Source: Massospora cicadina (taxonomy: Eukaryota > Entomophthoromycota > Entomophthoromycetes > Entomophthorales > Entomophthoraceae). Taken from it: a stretch of 64,000 nucleotides of DNA. The notes below the pieces were generated by a model, which saw nothing but the letters and a program-made list of their open reading frames with translations, was not told where the DNA came from and did no database searches. Of this stretch, positions 32,501 through 44,005 are shown one piece after another; position 1 is the first letter of the stretch, and each line of letters begins with the position of its first letter. The stretch lies in assembly GCA_022478985.1 (NCBI GenBank), contig JAKSZP010014953.1, positions 1 to 64,000 on the forward strand, written 5' to 3'. Both the position numbers and the translations under genes were made by a program.

Positions 32501-32819
32501 TGATGCCCAATCCAAAAAGGGGGAGCCACCATGCATCTTTATTTTCAAATGGGTCAAACAAAGGGATTATTATAAATAAATTAGATCTAATATGGCACCT
32601 CATCTAAAAGCCTAGGAAGCCATATCAGAAGGTGAGGAAGATTTGTGTAACTTTTTTCTGGTGCATGCTTTAGCTGGCGGACCATGACGGACAGCATTGG
32701 GGTAGGATCATCAGCAATATGAGGCATAAAGAGGTATAGCTGAGGTTTTCTTTGTTTATGAAATCAGTGGTGTCCAGCGCCTCAACGTATTAAAAAAATT
32801 TGATGCTCAGCAAAAGTGA

Positions 32820-34200
32820 TGAGAGCTTACATACAAGTAAATGACTTGATGCGCCTGTGGGTTTTGAGATAATTGGGGTTAAAAGGAGAAGTTTTTGCCA
32901 CAATGATGTAAGCATGGCTCAATTAAAAGCAAGCTCTCAATTTCATATTTTTTATCCTCATCAAAATCATTGGGAAAATTTGGGATGGGAATACCCTCAA
33001 CAAGAAGGTTCATCAATCCATGGAGACGTTGGCAGAGGAGGGTGTTGGCCAGAGCAGCTTCATATTCTACCGCCATTTTGTTTACATTCTTATTATATAA
33101 AAAGATTATTTTAGATCAAAAATTGTGGGAATGCAAATTGAGAGGATTTACAAAAAATTCCTCCAAAGCAAAATCTGGCTTGACGTTATATGGCCGGTTG
33201 CTATCATCAATCCATTTGAAGCACTCTAATGGATTTAGCTCATCCAATGCTGGGCCAGCCACCAGAATTGGAGTGGTGGCTGGAGCAGATTGGTTGTGGA
33301 CAATTGACCATGGCAGCTCAGCTGAAACTGAGTCAGCCATCAACTCAGGATTCATTAATCTGGTCATATTATTTGTAAAGTCTTTAAATTTTAATTTTGA
33401 TTAGGTGCCGCTTTGGGAGCTGCACCCAATTTCCAAGGCTGGGGGTGGGAGGATTGAGCCCCATTCAAAGAATTGGGGTGAAGTGGTCGCCAAACCAACG
33501 CCAGAAGAAGGAATGGCAGAAGCAGCATTGACAGAAGCTGTGCAGCACTTGTGCTTCAAATGATTGAGTTTGAAGCACAAGGGGCAAATGGCGCAGTCAT
33601 TTTTGATGCGCACCCAGAATGGGTGATCAGGGGTGAATCTGATCACGGTTCAAGGGGAATTTCAAGATGGGAATTGCAATGTAATGAGTGGATTATTAAA
33701 AAGGCATAAGGCCCTGCCAACCAATCCTCCACATTGGGAACCACGAGCTGCAGCATGTGGTCTGCGCTGAAAATGGCCAAACCCTCTGTGAGCTCATGGT
33801 GGAGGCATTTGGGGGAGAGATGGGAGGGCAATCCAGCAAACTGGATCACAAAAAGGGCCTCATCTGGGAGTCAATTTTAAATGGTGGGAATGTGAATTTT
33901 TAAAAAAATTTGCAGCTTGGCTGCTGCCATTGCATTGGCTTCCAAATGGAAGCTGAGAGCAAAATACCCCTTAGAGGCAAAATTCAATAAATATGGCAGG
34001 TTTAAAAACCGCTGTGGCCATCTTGATGATGAACGCACTTGCATATGGGAATAGATTCCCATATTCAACCTAGAGGCCAAACTTCAAATTTCTCTGTGGG
34101 AGCACCACCTGGTAGCTTGCAAGGTGGTGGGCAAGTCCAAGGGGGGACATAATACCCAGTAGTGTTAGGAGGGCTAGCTGAGCCAGCCCAGGTGCACTTT
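32820..34200 (-). mobile_element. LINE-B, ORF1 copy inside element C
   Basis: Minus-strand frames 34080-33877, 33849-33643, 33646-33401, 33367-33116 and 33076-32879 follow the order of LINE-A ORF1: N-terminal domain (SKGYFALSFHLEANAMAAAK), IQFAGLPSHLSPKCLHHEL (against VVSFANLPSHLPPQVLYDQL), a CCHC knuckle C-P-L-C-F-K-L-N-H-L-K-H-K-C near 33593-33552, and a C-terminal helical part (EYEAALANTLLCQRLHGLMN). No ORF2. It lies between gag and protease of element C. I did not find a target duplication, so both ends are approximate. Confidence 0.65.
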
Positions 34201-34299
34201 GGCGGTGGCTGAAAGATGCCAGACGGTGGCGCATCGCCACCTCAAGCTGAGGCAGCAGGTGTTGATTGCATTGACATCAGTAAGTTTTGTTTGATCAAA

Positions 34300-36298
34300 T
34301 TGTCATTTTTTGTATTTTTCGAAAATCTCTAAATTTGGCTTTGATTTAGTTAATAAAGCAAAAGAAAGTTCCATAAAAACTTTGTTTTTACAACAAAAAT
34401 ATCACAATACATATATTCAGAATAAGCAGAATTTTGGTTGTTTATTGTATGAACATCCAAGAAATCTCTCTTTTCATGGAACTGCATAATACCTATCCTA
34501 ACCTTGGGGTACACTTTAATGATTGCATCTACCAGAATTGTGACGTTTACCCCATCAGCAAGGGTGCATCTGATTAAGGGTTGAGGTTCTCAGAGGTGTT
34601 ATGCTCTAAAATTTGACATGCATAAGACTTAGTGCTCTCCTAGCAACCCTCCTCCATGGTGGCTTCTTTGGTTTATACACAAGTCAACATGTGCTCATTG
34701 TCAGCCAGTTGCTGGTATAATAAGTCTTTTTCAAATCAGAGGTCTTTAACAGAAAGCAGCTCATCTGGAAAAGAAGAGACAGAGGTGGTAAAACCAGCAG
34801 AAGTAGTGGGTCCCATCTCTATTCCGTTTGATCTTTTCTCTGATCATACTAGCCTAATTGCACGACATAAACTTGTTTTTAGTAAGCAGTGGAATTTAAT
34901 ATGTTTAAAATAACCACAAGTGTGCAGGTTACTCCAGAGAGGTCTCAGCTTAAGTATTAGTAGAAGGTTCAGGCTGAGGGTTGACCGCAAGGTTGTAATT
35001 CAGATGTGACTGAAGTGGATAGTTATAGGATGAATGGAAATTGTTCAACTTTATAAAAAAAGGCAATTGTGCCGCTTGAGGAGGGTGGCCCCACAGGGGC
35101 CATTGCAGGCTTCCATTTATGGTTAGGAAGGCTGAACGTTGCTGCTATTTACGCAGATAATTGAAAATTTTTAGCAGGGGAATATCCTATTTTCAGAAAG
35201 GGCGCCATATCATTGAATAATTTGAGGTGAGTCTTTATTGCCAAGTTCACTGCAATTCTCACAGTGGACTCAGTTAGCATACCCGCTCTTATTAAGACAT
35301 GCGCCTCCAAGGTAAACTGATCAGCGACCACCATCAGAGTCTTGTTCTTCTGGATCTCATTGTTAAAAAAAATCATCCTTTTAGATGGGATATTTTTCTA
35401 TGCCCCTGAACAATCTTAGCATGGTACCATTTATCTCTCGGTAGGTGACAGAACTATCTCTCAGATAGCAGGTAACTTAGTCAGTGCTTTCAACGTCAAG
35501 AATAGAGATCAACAGCTTAGCCTTATAGTAATCCAACGCACCTTTAACTGCAAACTCAAACCGTCTGAAAAAGCCATGCTTTTTTTCCATTTCAATCAGA
35601 TGGAGGCAACTTGTCAATGCATACATCCTCAATCTGCTCAAAGCTACAAACTCTGGGGCAAACTGGGGCACTGCTGAGGGCCATACTTGCTTCTTGGCGA
35701 GGGGAGGGAACAGTAGGAATAGTGGAGCTTGTCCTATATGCAGCGTTGGAAGCATCCTGGACCTCTTTAACTAGCAAAATGGCAAAAACGTTGAGAGCTT
35801 TTTTGGCAAGAGATAATCATCCTCTGAGATTCCTCTAGATGTGAACTGACTCTTGCTATCCGCTTGAGCAGCAAATAGTTCTGCTGAACCTTCCTCAACT
35901 ATGTAACTACTGTACTGCCACTGTCCTTTGCTATCATCCCTGGTTTGCTTGTCAGCTTCCCCACAGGGACTCTAGGGATATGATGTAACCTTTAATTGCT
36001 TCTCCACGTCATTTAATTGCTCAATTGTGTCATAGAGGCAGTTTTTTAATTGTCTATTCTATCAATTGAGAACATGCAGCTGACTGAACACTTCTTTAAA
36101 CTAATCCATCACCACTTTACGCTCATGAAGAAGCTTGTCTTGGGTTTGGGATATTGTACACAAAGCGAGCTTAATGTCAACACACTGCGTTGACTTGGAA
36201 GACTGGGATGGTTTCCTATCAGTGCTAACAGGATGTCTTATGGTTTGGATAACTGGGCTTATTGGTTGGATCAGCAGGACCCCTGTAGTGAGAACCAT
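34300..36298 (-). pseudogene. Gag of element C
   Basis: The minus frame 36304-36101 starts at the primer-binding site (MVLTTG) and contains LALCTISQTQDKLLHERKVV, comparable with the coiled gag start of element A. Further helical frames lie at 35755-35477 and 35376-35149. The knuckle region is not clear. Plus-strand frames in this interval (35611-35838, 34656-34913) have no motif. Confidence 0.5.
36281..36297 (-). promoter_or_regulatory. Primer-binding site of element C
   Basis: Minus strand TGGTTCTCACTACAGGG, one base after the LTR end at 36299; shares CTCACTACAGGG with A and B. Confidence 0.7.
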
Positions 36299-36682
36299 TA
36301 TCATAAAATCTGGTGATATTGGTTGAGATTCACCAAAGAGTTGACAGGAGGGGGCTCACTGACTCAATGGAAAGATAATATAGAGATTGGTATATTTAAA
36401 CATGTGAAATCAGACATAAACGTATGCTATTATCTTCAGCTCACACTAAATTTATTGAGAATTTCAGAGTTCACTAACGTTAATCTTCCAACTACAACAT
36501 AGAATTCACTACATTTTATTCATCAAAGACCTCTTTTCTTTTATCATCTCTCACTTTTTCATTTATATCTCTAGAAACTCTTTGGCCAATCTGCGCAGCT
36601 ACTCAACTTCTCTACCTCTCATTGTTTTTATCTTGTTTTGGGAGTTCCAGCTAAATTCCCATATCTGGCTGAGATCAAATCA
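36299..36682 (-). repeat. 5' LTR of element C
   Basis: 384 bp aligned with 26684-27065. To its right the RT of element B begins. Confidence 0.75.
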
Positions 36683-38040
36683 AATTAGCGTTGACCCATA
36701 TTGATTGTGGTAATATGAATTGTGCTACCTCAATTTTATTGGATAACCAATGTTGCACCAATATTAATTTATGCTTATACACCAGTCATATAAATAATCT
36801 GACACACTCAAAGGTGGAAGATGATGTTGTTAATGCTGGAATTAACCAGCTACTGCAATGCAGTATATTGGTACCCTTTAAGAGTCTTTGGGCCTCCCCA
36901 GTGTTAATTTAATAAGAAGAAGGATGCTTCTTATTGCAAGGTAATAAATTACTGGAAGCTTAGCAATACTAACAAAAAGGATTTTATTCTTTACCATGAT
37001 CAATGATGTGCTAGTCTGATTGGGAAGCATGCAATACTTTTCAGTCATGGATCTAATTTAAAGCTTTTGCCAGATTGATCTACCTAATAATGAATAGGAA
37101 AAGTGCATGATGATAATTTCACAAGGTTTGTATCAAATCATACGGATGCTGCCAGGGATGTGCAAATCCATTCAATCTTCAATGGGCTATGAACAGAATA
37201 TTGGCCAATTTTAGATCTCCTGAGTCCTTGTTTACCTAGATGATATAAACATTTTTTTCTAGAACTTTTAACAAACACATACAGCACTTAAAAGAGATGC
37301 TCTGCTGGCTTTCCAGGAAGACCTTAAAGTTAGACCATGTAAGTGTAACACCTTTTGATATAAACTAAAATATCCAGAGTTATCTGACAAGCAAGGCCTA
37401 TGGCCCAACTGGAAAAGATAGAAGCCATCAAATGGATGACTCAGCAAAGTAGTAAGCGCTAAATCTAGGTGTTTTTTGGGATGGTCAGCTACTACCTCCA
37501 TTTGTGAAGAATTTTACTAATTAGATGAACCTTTATTTCACCATCTCAAAAATGAAGTACATCTTGAGTGGACGGATGACAGTCAGATGGCCTTTGACAA
37601 GCTGAAGCTTTGCATCACTAAGCGCCATTACTTATGTACCCCGACTTTGATAAGTCATTTATTAATTTGTATGGATATATCCCTCTTCGCTATAGGAACA
37701 GTGTTATCTCAGCTTGTTTCTGAGGGGGCAGAACACCCCATTGCTTATTGCTGCTGGATGCTTGATATATATAGATCAAAATTATATTGATACTTAAAAA
37801 AGAGTGTTTATCAGTAATGGATGCTTGTAAACAGTTTCAGCTTTACATAGATGGCGTACATATTACTGTGGTGACTGACTATTCCTCTATGAGAGACTAA
37901 CAAAATCTTAAGGAACCTAAATGATGGCCGTCCCATGAAAAAAAAATTTTAAGCTTACAACTTTGAAACAAACACTGGCCCAGTGTTAAGCATCAAAACG
38001 TAGATGGACTCTCCTGTTTGCCTACTGTAGCCTTACTGTG
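36683..38040 (+). pseudogene. Reverse transcriptase and RNase H of element B
   Basis: Opens with a pre-RT stretch, then DVVNAGINQLLQCSILVPFK and SLWASPVLI (36820-36909), VINYWKLSNTNKKD (about 36940), and VLVYLDDINIF with intact YLDD at 37233-37244. RNase H is in the 67-residue frame 37587-37790: AFDKLKLCITK, M-D-I-S-L-F-A-I-G-T-V-L-S-Q (catalytic D present), EHPIAYCCWMLD. The protease half of the same pol is at 25.7-26.68 kb. Many stops. Confidence 0.7.
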
Positions 38041-39268
38041 TGGTAAGGCTTATTTTTGTTTGATAAAATATTAACTCAGCAATATGATAATGAATTTTTA
38101 GAGGTTCAACGAAAGTTGGAAAAGCTGATATATAGTGTTATTACTATGTATATTATAATTTAAAAAGTTAGTCACAAACAATCTGCCATGTTTACCTGGC
38201 CCACTGAGTGATCTGTCTTGATCATTATGGTCCACTTGGCGACAGGTCACTGGCAATTTAAAAAAGGTTTAAACAGTTAAGATCACTATACTAATGGGAG
38301 TCAACTCCTTCTGAGATTCATAAAACGCTCAGTTATTGTAAAGAATTCCAGGTGAAAGCTTTATCAGAAAGCTACTTCATATCAATTAGTCATACCCAAT
38401 TTTGCCTGGCATGTAATATCTATTGAAGTTGTGAGCACCTTGGCCAATACTGGCAGACAATTCAGGTATATGATTGTAGCCATTGATCATCTCAATAAAT
38501 GGGTGGAAGATAAATCAGTTAAGGACTTGGTCGTGGTAACCACCATTAAGTTTTTTATTGAATACAATTTATAGTCATGGGTGCCCCTTGTTATTTTAAA
38601 TGACAATGGGACTAACTTTAGATCCTAAATGATCACTAAACTCAATAAGCTGATGAGTAAAAGAGGGGTATTGGCTACGCTTATCATCCTGAGACCAACA
38701 GTACTGTTTAACACGTGAATGTTACTCTAGTGGGTATTTTGCATAAGTTGGTTACTGGCAAAGCGTTTAGTTAGAACCTCTTTTTACCCTCCGCCAAGTT
38801 TGCCTATAAAAAACCTTATCACTCAGCCATGGGCATTCACCATTTGAGCCATTACATGGGAAGCATCTTATGGTACCCCCATTATTATACTCATGTGTTA
38901 AAGCAGAGAGCATGAGGTCCAATTGGTATCTTGAGAAGCTTACATGAACTTTAATACTGCTACAAAGCTCTGCCTATTATAACGTGCTAGCTCAGAAAGT
39001 CAAGTCTAGTGCATGCAATAACAAGTCTGCTAAACCTTGCCCACTTTCAGCATAGGTGAATGGTCTAGTATTATGTCAACCATGAAATTATAAGGACTAG
39101 CATGTTAGAGCACACTTGGAAAGGTCCCTTCAAGATTATATACAAGTACATCTATATATGGTACACTCTAAAGAATTCCACTAAGTGCTACCTTATCAAT
39201 CAAGTGCATGCTAAGTTCCTTGAGATGTACTATTATCCCTTCAACTTTACAGCCATGGGCTCTCAGTA
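38041..39268 (+). pseudogene. Integrase of element B
   Basis: Core near 38430-38660: YMIVAIDHLNKWVEDKSVKD and VILNDNGTNF. The C-terminal part 39110-39268 is one frame, HTWKGPFKIIYKYIYIWYTL, ending at a stop, the GPF module of this family. The interval 38040-38400 has RNase H-to-integrase linker and zinc-finger remnants in mixed frames. A purine-rich stretch (about 39309-39323) precedes the 3' LTR. Confidence 0.6.
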
Positions 39269-39324
39269 ACTTATCAAACCCCCATTCATCTTTATTACCT
39301 GATGTTTGGTCAAGTGAGGTAAGC

Positions 39325-40106
39325 GTTGATATTTATTTGACCAGCTATCTATTATATACTTTAATTATTTTTATATAACTAATGATTAAATAAGGGTTTG
39401 ATTGCTCTTAGTAACTAGTATAGCGCGCAGCCCATGATTAATATGAAGTTGGTCAATTATTGATATACTATTAATTGAATTCTTGATACCCACTAATGCT
39501 TTTATCATTTAAGTACATTATAGGCTACTTATGCTGCGGCCTCATTTATAAATTGCATACTAATTTTTAATTCAGCATCAATCTGCTACTTTTCCCTGCA
39601 TCAGCATAAAACATCATTGATAGTCTCCCTATAATTATAATGGCCAGACACTGATATTTAGATTACATATGGCATACTCCATAGACCTGACATGTTGATT
39701 TTATGTTAGAAATGCCTGAACCCTAATCACTCACTTTTCTGTCCTAATATGAATATTACGCCAGTAGGTTACTGCTCTTAAGTGAGGCTTATTGATTACA
39801 AAATTCACCAATGATAAGCTGGTAGAGAGCTCATATCTGAGCAAAAATTGCCATCTGTAAGGAGGTTTTTCCTAGATAGATAGTTAAAGTCTACTATTGA
39901 GTTGATATAGTGATCCTCTGAGAAAACTGGCAGTACCAGATACTATTGTTTGCTCCTTTTATTAAATTGATAAAACCCTATTTCTGATAATAAAGTTTTG
40001 TTGTTAAGTTTTTCACCCAGATTGCTGTATTCATAAAAGTAGCTGGTGTTGTTGTTTGTGTGGACATGTGTATCTGAGATATGACGCCTAAGTGCTGGTT
40101 TCAACA
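39325..40106 (+). repeat. 3' LTR of element B
   Basis: About 782 bp, aligned with 21365-22434 minus the MITE; ends TTTCAACA. It preserves the empty TTAA site of the MITE at 39778-39781. The start is inferred from the purine-rich tract and alignment with the polypurine tract of element A. Confidence 0.6.
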
Positions 40107-40916
40107 GCTTCTTTATTTCTTGAAACATAATGGTCACTTCTGGGGCATGGCAGTCATGTTCAAGTTACATGTATTTCCTATGTTTGGCATTTCCAAGGAA
40201 ATATTAAAAGACCACATACCTTAATTTATCACTAGATTCTTTAGTGCCCTTCTTGACCTTCTCCTGATCAAGCCCTGATGGTTAACTTCTTATTGTACAA
40301 TCAGATGTTCAAAGCAAGAGGGTGATCTAAACTCTAGAGCCATACCGCAAATTTTAAGCCTCAGCCTAACACATGGGTATCAGATCTACCCCTAGCGCAA
40401 TCTGGTTATAACAACTCTCCCATCCCTCCACTTGTTTCTTCCCCTATAAGACAAATTTTGAAATAAACGCCCTCATTTCAAATTAGCACCGCCTCACTTT
40501 CACAGTTCCAGAAGCTAAATATTGACAGAACCACCTATGCAAGCACCAAATTTTATGGTACAACTTGTACAAAGCTGCAAAATATAAGAAAGTTATGGAT
40601 TGAAAGTACCTACCCCATGAACTTGAAACCCAGGAGGTAATGGTAGAAGCAATCTTGTCTTCAATGTTCTCCTCTGCTAAGTCTAATATCTAGTAGCCTG
40701 GAAAAGCTACCACCTCTAAAATAACTGTGTGAGCGCTAAAGACTGCTTTAACTGAAAGGAATTTGTTGAAGCTTTCCAAGAGTCATAACCTGAGGCTCCT
40801 AGTCCCCTTTAGAAAGTTGTAGCCCTTCTTTCATCAAATTATCTGAGAGGCACAAGATAATGCCTTCATCTAATGCAACAAAAATTAGTATTTTCGTATT
40901 ATAAAGTAAATTATAT
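40107..40916 (+). pseudogene. Integrase C-terminal half and chromodomain of element J
   Basis: Third piece of the split integrase. FKLHVFPMFGISKEILKDHI (about 40160-40220) matches VNHVFTMFGLLKEIASDRGP of K, and a TSYCTIRCSKQEGDLN stretch corresponds to STAYHPQSDGQTERVN. Then PSFQIS, a KLQNIRKLWI helix, and a decayed chromodomain starting VEAILSS (about 40640), parallel to VEAILASW in K. The end IKLSERHK (40825-40850) equals IKLPERHK just before the K polypurine tract. The catalytic residues are mostly changed. Confidence 0.6.
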
Positions 40917-42252
40917 TATAAGTCTATATTTTTCAGCCCTTCCACCTAGATTGTGCAAAAGCAACACTTTAGGCATAAGGGGACCCCATGCTTTCAGTGG
41001 CTCCATTGTCTCAGCTAAGTGACTTGGCTCAAGTGGTAGATGAGCGATGAGTTACTGCCTTGCCCCAAGGATCCTCCCTCTCTGCACCCTTTATTTCTTC
41101 AACCTTACTGAAAATGATAGAAGGGGTGTACAAGGAGGTTTTCCAGTTCAGGGGCCTCCAGCATCACCCTATGATTCATCCCACTTATAGTCAAGACACC
41201 TCCAACATTTAGGAAAAGCTTTAAAAATTTTCCCCAATTATCACTTAATACCAAATAGTCAGAATGGGTCATTTTTAATAATATTTCATATCAATCCCCA
41301 AACTGCTCAATCTCCTAAGGATTTTAAATAATTAACAGGTTAGAACATATATCCTGAAAACTGGCTGTGCAATCTGCCAATCCAAACAAATCTGTGCAAT
41401 ATTTAGTTCTATCAATTTAAATTGTTTACTAATTTAGGGAGTCTAATATCAAAGCTTATGATCTGATATAGGCTTTTGAGGACTTCACCAACCCTTAAAC
41501 CTCTTCCTAGCCCACCCAATCAAGATTTTTGCAGGGGCACAGTTCATGACAGGGCTTTGAGCTACCTTGAGTTCTTCATTTCCCATCATATAAAGGTAAC
41601 AGTCCTCCTTAAAGTATGTTGACAGTTTTTCTCTATCTTAGTTTACCTTCAATTAAGCCTAGCTTCTTTAACTTACTGTTTGTAAAATCTTCCCTTCGAC
41701 CATTCCACTAAGGTTTTAAGTTAATCCTGTTAAATCACACTGTCATCTTCTAATTTCTCTTAATAACTATGGTTGGGGTTTAAATCCATTAAATTAGTAA
41801 CTTACCACATCGTGATTGATCTTGTTCTAGCGTACATCCCCAATCATCATTACCAATCCCTCATGCATGCTGCACACACCTGCAACCTCAATTTGACCTT
41901 CTGTTTGGCACCAAAGTGTTACAATTTGTTCATTATGTGTCCCTGTATTATTCAATCCCAAATTTAATCCAAATACCAACAGCTGTGAAACCTGTAGGAG
42001 GCATCATCCTTCCTGCCTCTTCTGCCCATGAGAATTTTTCCTTCCCATCCAGTTTGATTATGGGGGTCTTTGGTATATGCGTTTATATATATTTACTCTT
42101 CATTTAACCCTTATAAATTCCCTCTCAAGAGTTAGTAGGACGGTTGAACTCCTGGTATTCTATTTTATCCATTGGGTACTAACACACCCAGATTTTAAAC
42201 CCAGTCTATTTCCATTCTTCCACCACTCTGCATCTGCTAAGAATTATATGCC
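40917..42252 (+). repeat. 3' LTR of element J, with DERW-motif ORF
   Basis: Begins TATAAGTC, aligned with the TGTAAGTCC start of the K LTR. The DERW motif is at 41021-41065 as D-L-A-Q-V-V-D-E-R-stop-V-T-A-L-P (Trp codon TGG replaced by TGA), followed by SSTLLKMIEGVYKEVFQFRG, which matches SSTLVGLIEGACQEIMQARG of K residue for residue in type. From 41320 to the end it aligns with the 5' LTR remnant at 1775-2732. A TATA box lies near 41590. Confidence 0.65.
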
Positions 42253-42299
42253 TCTCTAGGACTTTCAAAAGCATCAATGATTTCTTTTGAAGAATTACT

Positions 42300-43160
42300 A
42301 ACAAACTACCTGAGCTATCAACTCAAAATTTCATCAAACACTTACTGGAGCCAGGCTTTTCTGGTCTTGCTTTGAGTAGGTGCACAGGTTTATCACGCCT
42401 TACCATACATAAGGAATGGCCCTAGACTTAGCATCTATTACCATAAAATTGTTCATAATGGCCTAGTTATTGAGATCCTGTTCAACCCACTGGACAGAAC
42501 CCCTATACAACTAAGAATACTCAAGCGCCTTCTATCTTCTACAAAAATCAACCTTGAGACTTTAACAGAATTTTGACTGCCAATTATTATTGGTAAAAGT
42601 AGCCAACATTTATGGTGGGTACTCCACTACTCATGCAAAACAGGAGACTGTAATGGCCTAACCCTCCAACATGTAATTGTCTTCACTGCACCAATCCCAT
42701 TGACTCACATCTTCACCGCTTTTTCACCTGTCCAAATATACCCACTTTCTGGCCTAGAGTCTGCACTACTTGAGAATCAACCATCAACTGGGCACCCACT
42801 CAAAGACTCAATTTAATTAAATCCTGTCTGGATGCCACCACTTTTTGTGGGTCCTGGCCTATTCCAACCTATCTAAACCATCCACACCTCATTTCTACAT
42901 GCTGCATCTGATGTTCAAATTTAGACTCTGCCACATATTATCCCAACCACTGTCCACTTTAAGATGGCCCTTAAGATTTGCACCATATCATCATCCCTTC
43001 CCAGAGCATTTCACACTGAATCATGGCTATGGCACGCATAGCCACACCCTTCTAAAATATCTCATGTCAATCTCTCTTTTATCTCAAGGTCTTAGGTTCC
43101 CAATTATACTTCAATATCAAATCATTAAATCCTTCTCATGGTTTGAGACCATTTGATACT
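42300..43160 (+). pseudogene. LINE ORF2 C-terminal remnant
   Basis: At 42678-42731 the translation gives C-L-H-C, eight residues, H-R-F-F-T-C, then a P-x-F-W pattern. This is the C-terminal zinc finger of LINE reverse transcriptases and is equivalent to C-V-M-C ... H-R-L-E-K-C in LINE-D. The following frame (42845-43156) may be the protein end. No RT core is recognisable upstream, where the J LTR ends. Confidence 0.4.
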
Positions 43161-44005
43161 TTAATAGTTAGAAAACTTCTTTCCAATGTTATCTACAGAA
43201 TATATACCACGCTAATAGTTTTCCTTAATTTATATGATCCTTATATCTTATCTAATATCCAGTTGTAATTACCTCATAGTTATGACTAAATTTGGAGCTA
43301 ATCATAAATTGTAAGGTTGATTAAGATGTGATTTATAGGTTGTATAAATCTTTATATTCAGCTCTAATTTATGCCATTATTAAGATGAAAATTAGTTTAA
43401 CTTAGTTTGATGCCTGTTTAGGAAAGTTATTATTCATCTAAGAGATTTAAGTGAGGTTATAAGGTTATTTAAAGGTTCTTTGTGCATGATTAAAGTTTTT
43501 CATCTCATCCATTGTTGGGGGAGAAGGTGTGGCTATAAAAAGTGATGCTGATGATGTGAAGCTTTGCTTTGAGTGAGCTTTAGCTTTATTATCCTTTGTT
43601 CCATATAAAAACAAAAATGTTTTTGATTAAAGTACACTAAATTATAAATCTCATGCTTTTTTGTTTTTTTTAAATTCATGATGCACTACCTGTTAGGGCG
43701 AAGTCTAAAGAGAGCTATTTATAACTTTTTATATAGTTGCTTTGTGGGACAGTATCGACGGGTACCTGTGCTCCATACCTAATGTATCATGGCTAGGGCA
43801 CCTGCAGGGAAGTGTGCTTGTAGTTAATGACTTTTCTTCATCAATAATATTTAACAGTAGCGAACATAACATCAATATAGGTTTTTAGCATTCACATTAA
43901 ATAGTCTAAAGATTATAGTAGACTAATCATCTGTAATTTACCTATAAACTTATAAATATAGAATTAGGAAAATTATAAAGCTTAGCAAATTGTGTAAAGA
44001 TAGAT
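43161..44005. other. AT-rich spacer, nothing assigned
   Basis: No open frame above 60 codons and no retroelement motif. A TATAAAA box at 43534 followed by repeated GAAGCTTTGCTTTGAG-like words hints at an LTR fragment, but no partner copy is present. Confidence 0.5.

Larger units (their letters stand above)
26684..36682 (-). mobile_element. Gypsy element C inserted in element B pol
   Basis: Minus-strand Ty3/gypsy element with LTRs 26684-27065 and 36299-36682, primer-binding site at 36281-36297, gag 36.3-34.3 kb, an embedded LINE ORF1 (34.2-32.8), protease with VCTIIDTGA (32.5), RT with intact YLDD (31067-31078), RNase H, integrase and GPF end (to 29.07). About 2 kb of unrelated sequence lies between pol and the 3' LTR. 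It interrupts B exactly between protease and RT. Same family as element A. Confidence 0.8.
21365..40106 (+). mobile_element. Gypsy element B, split by element C
   Basis: Plus-strand Ty3/gypsy element inserted in the J integrase. LTR pair about 21365-22434 and 39325-40106 (shared blocks GAAGTTGGTCAATTATTGAT, CCAGATACTAT, ACCCAGATTGCTGT). Primer-binding site at 22436, gag to 25.7 kb, protease 25.7-26.6 kb, then interruption by element C and continuation with RT, RNase H and integrase 36.69-39.27 kb. The gag is interrupted by a solo LTR (23079-24656), and the 5' LTR by a MITE. Same lineage as A and C by primer-binding site and pol. Confidence 0.75.
1494..42252 (+). mobile_element. Gypsy element J, outermost element of the nested tower
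   Basis: A chromodomain-bearing Ty3/gypsy element in plus orientation whose parts are found in order but dispersed: LTR remnant (about 1.5-2.73 kb), protease (3.09-3.28), reverse transcriptase (3.5-4.5), RNase H (4.4-4.59 and 6.5-6.8), integrase (7.05-7.33, 21.30-21.36, 40.11-40.6), chromodomain (40.64-40.8) and 3' LTR (40.92-42.25). The interruptions are exactly the elements LINE-A, I and B. Joining order and identity were judged by comparison with sister element K at 62.7-64 kb: J integrase pieces match successive stretches of K integrase. All coding parts carry stops and frameshifts, so J is dead. As the host of the other insertions it is the oldest element of the tower. Confidence 0.75.
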
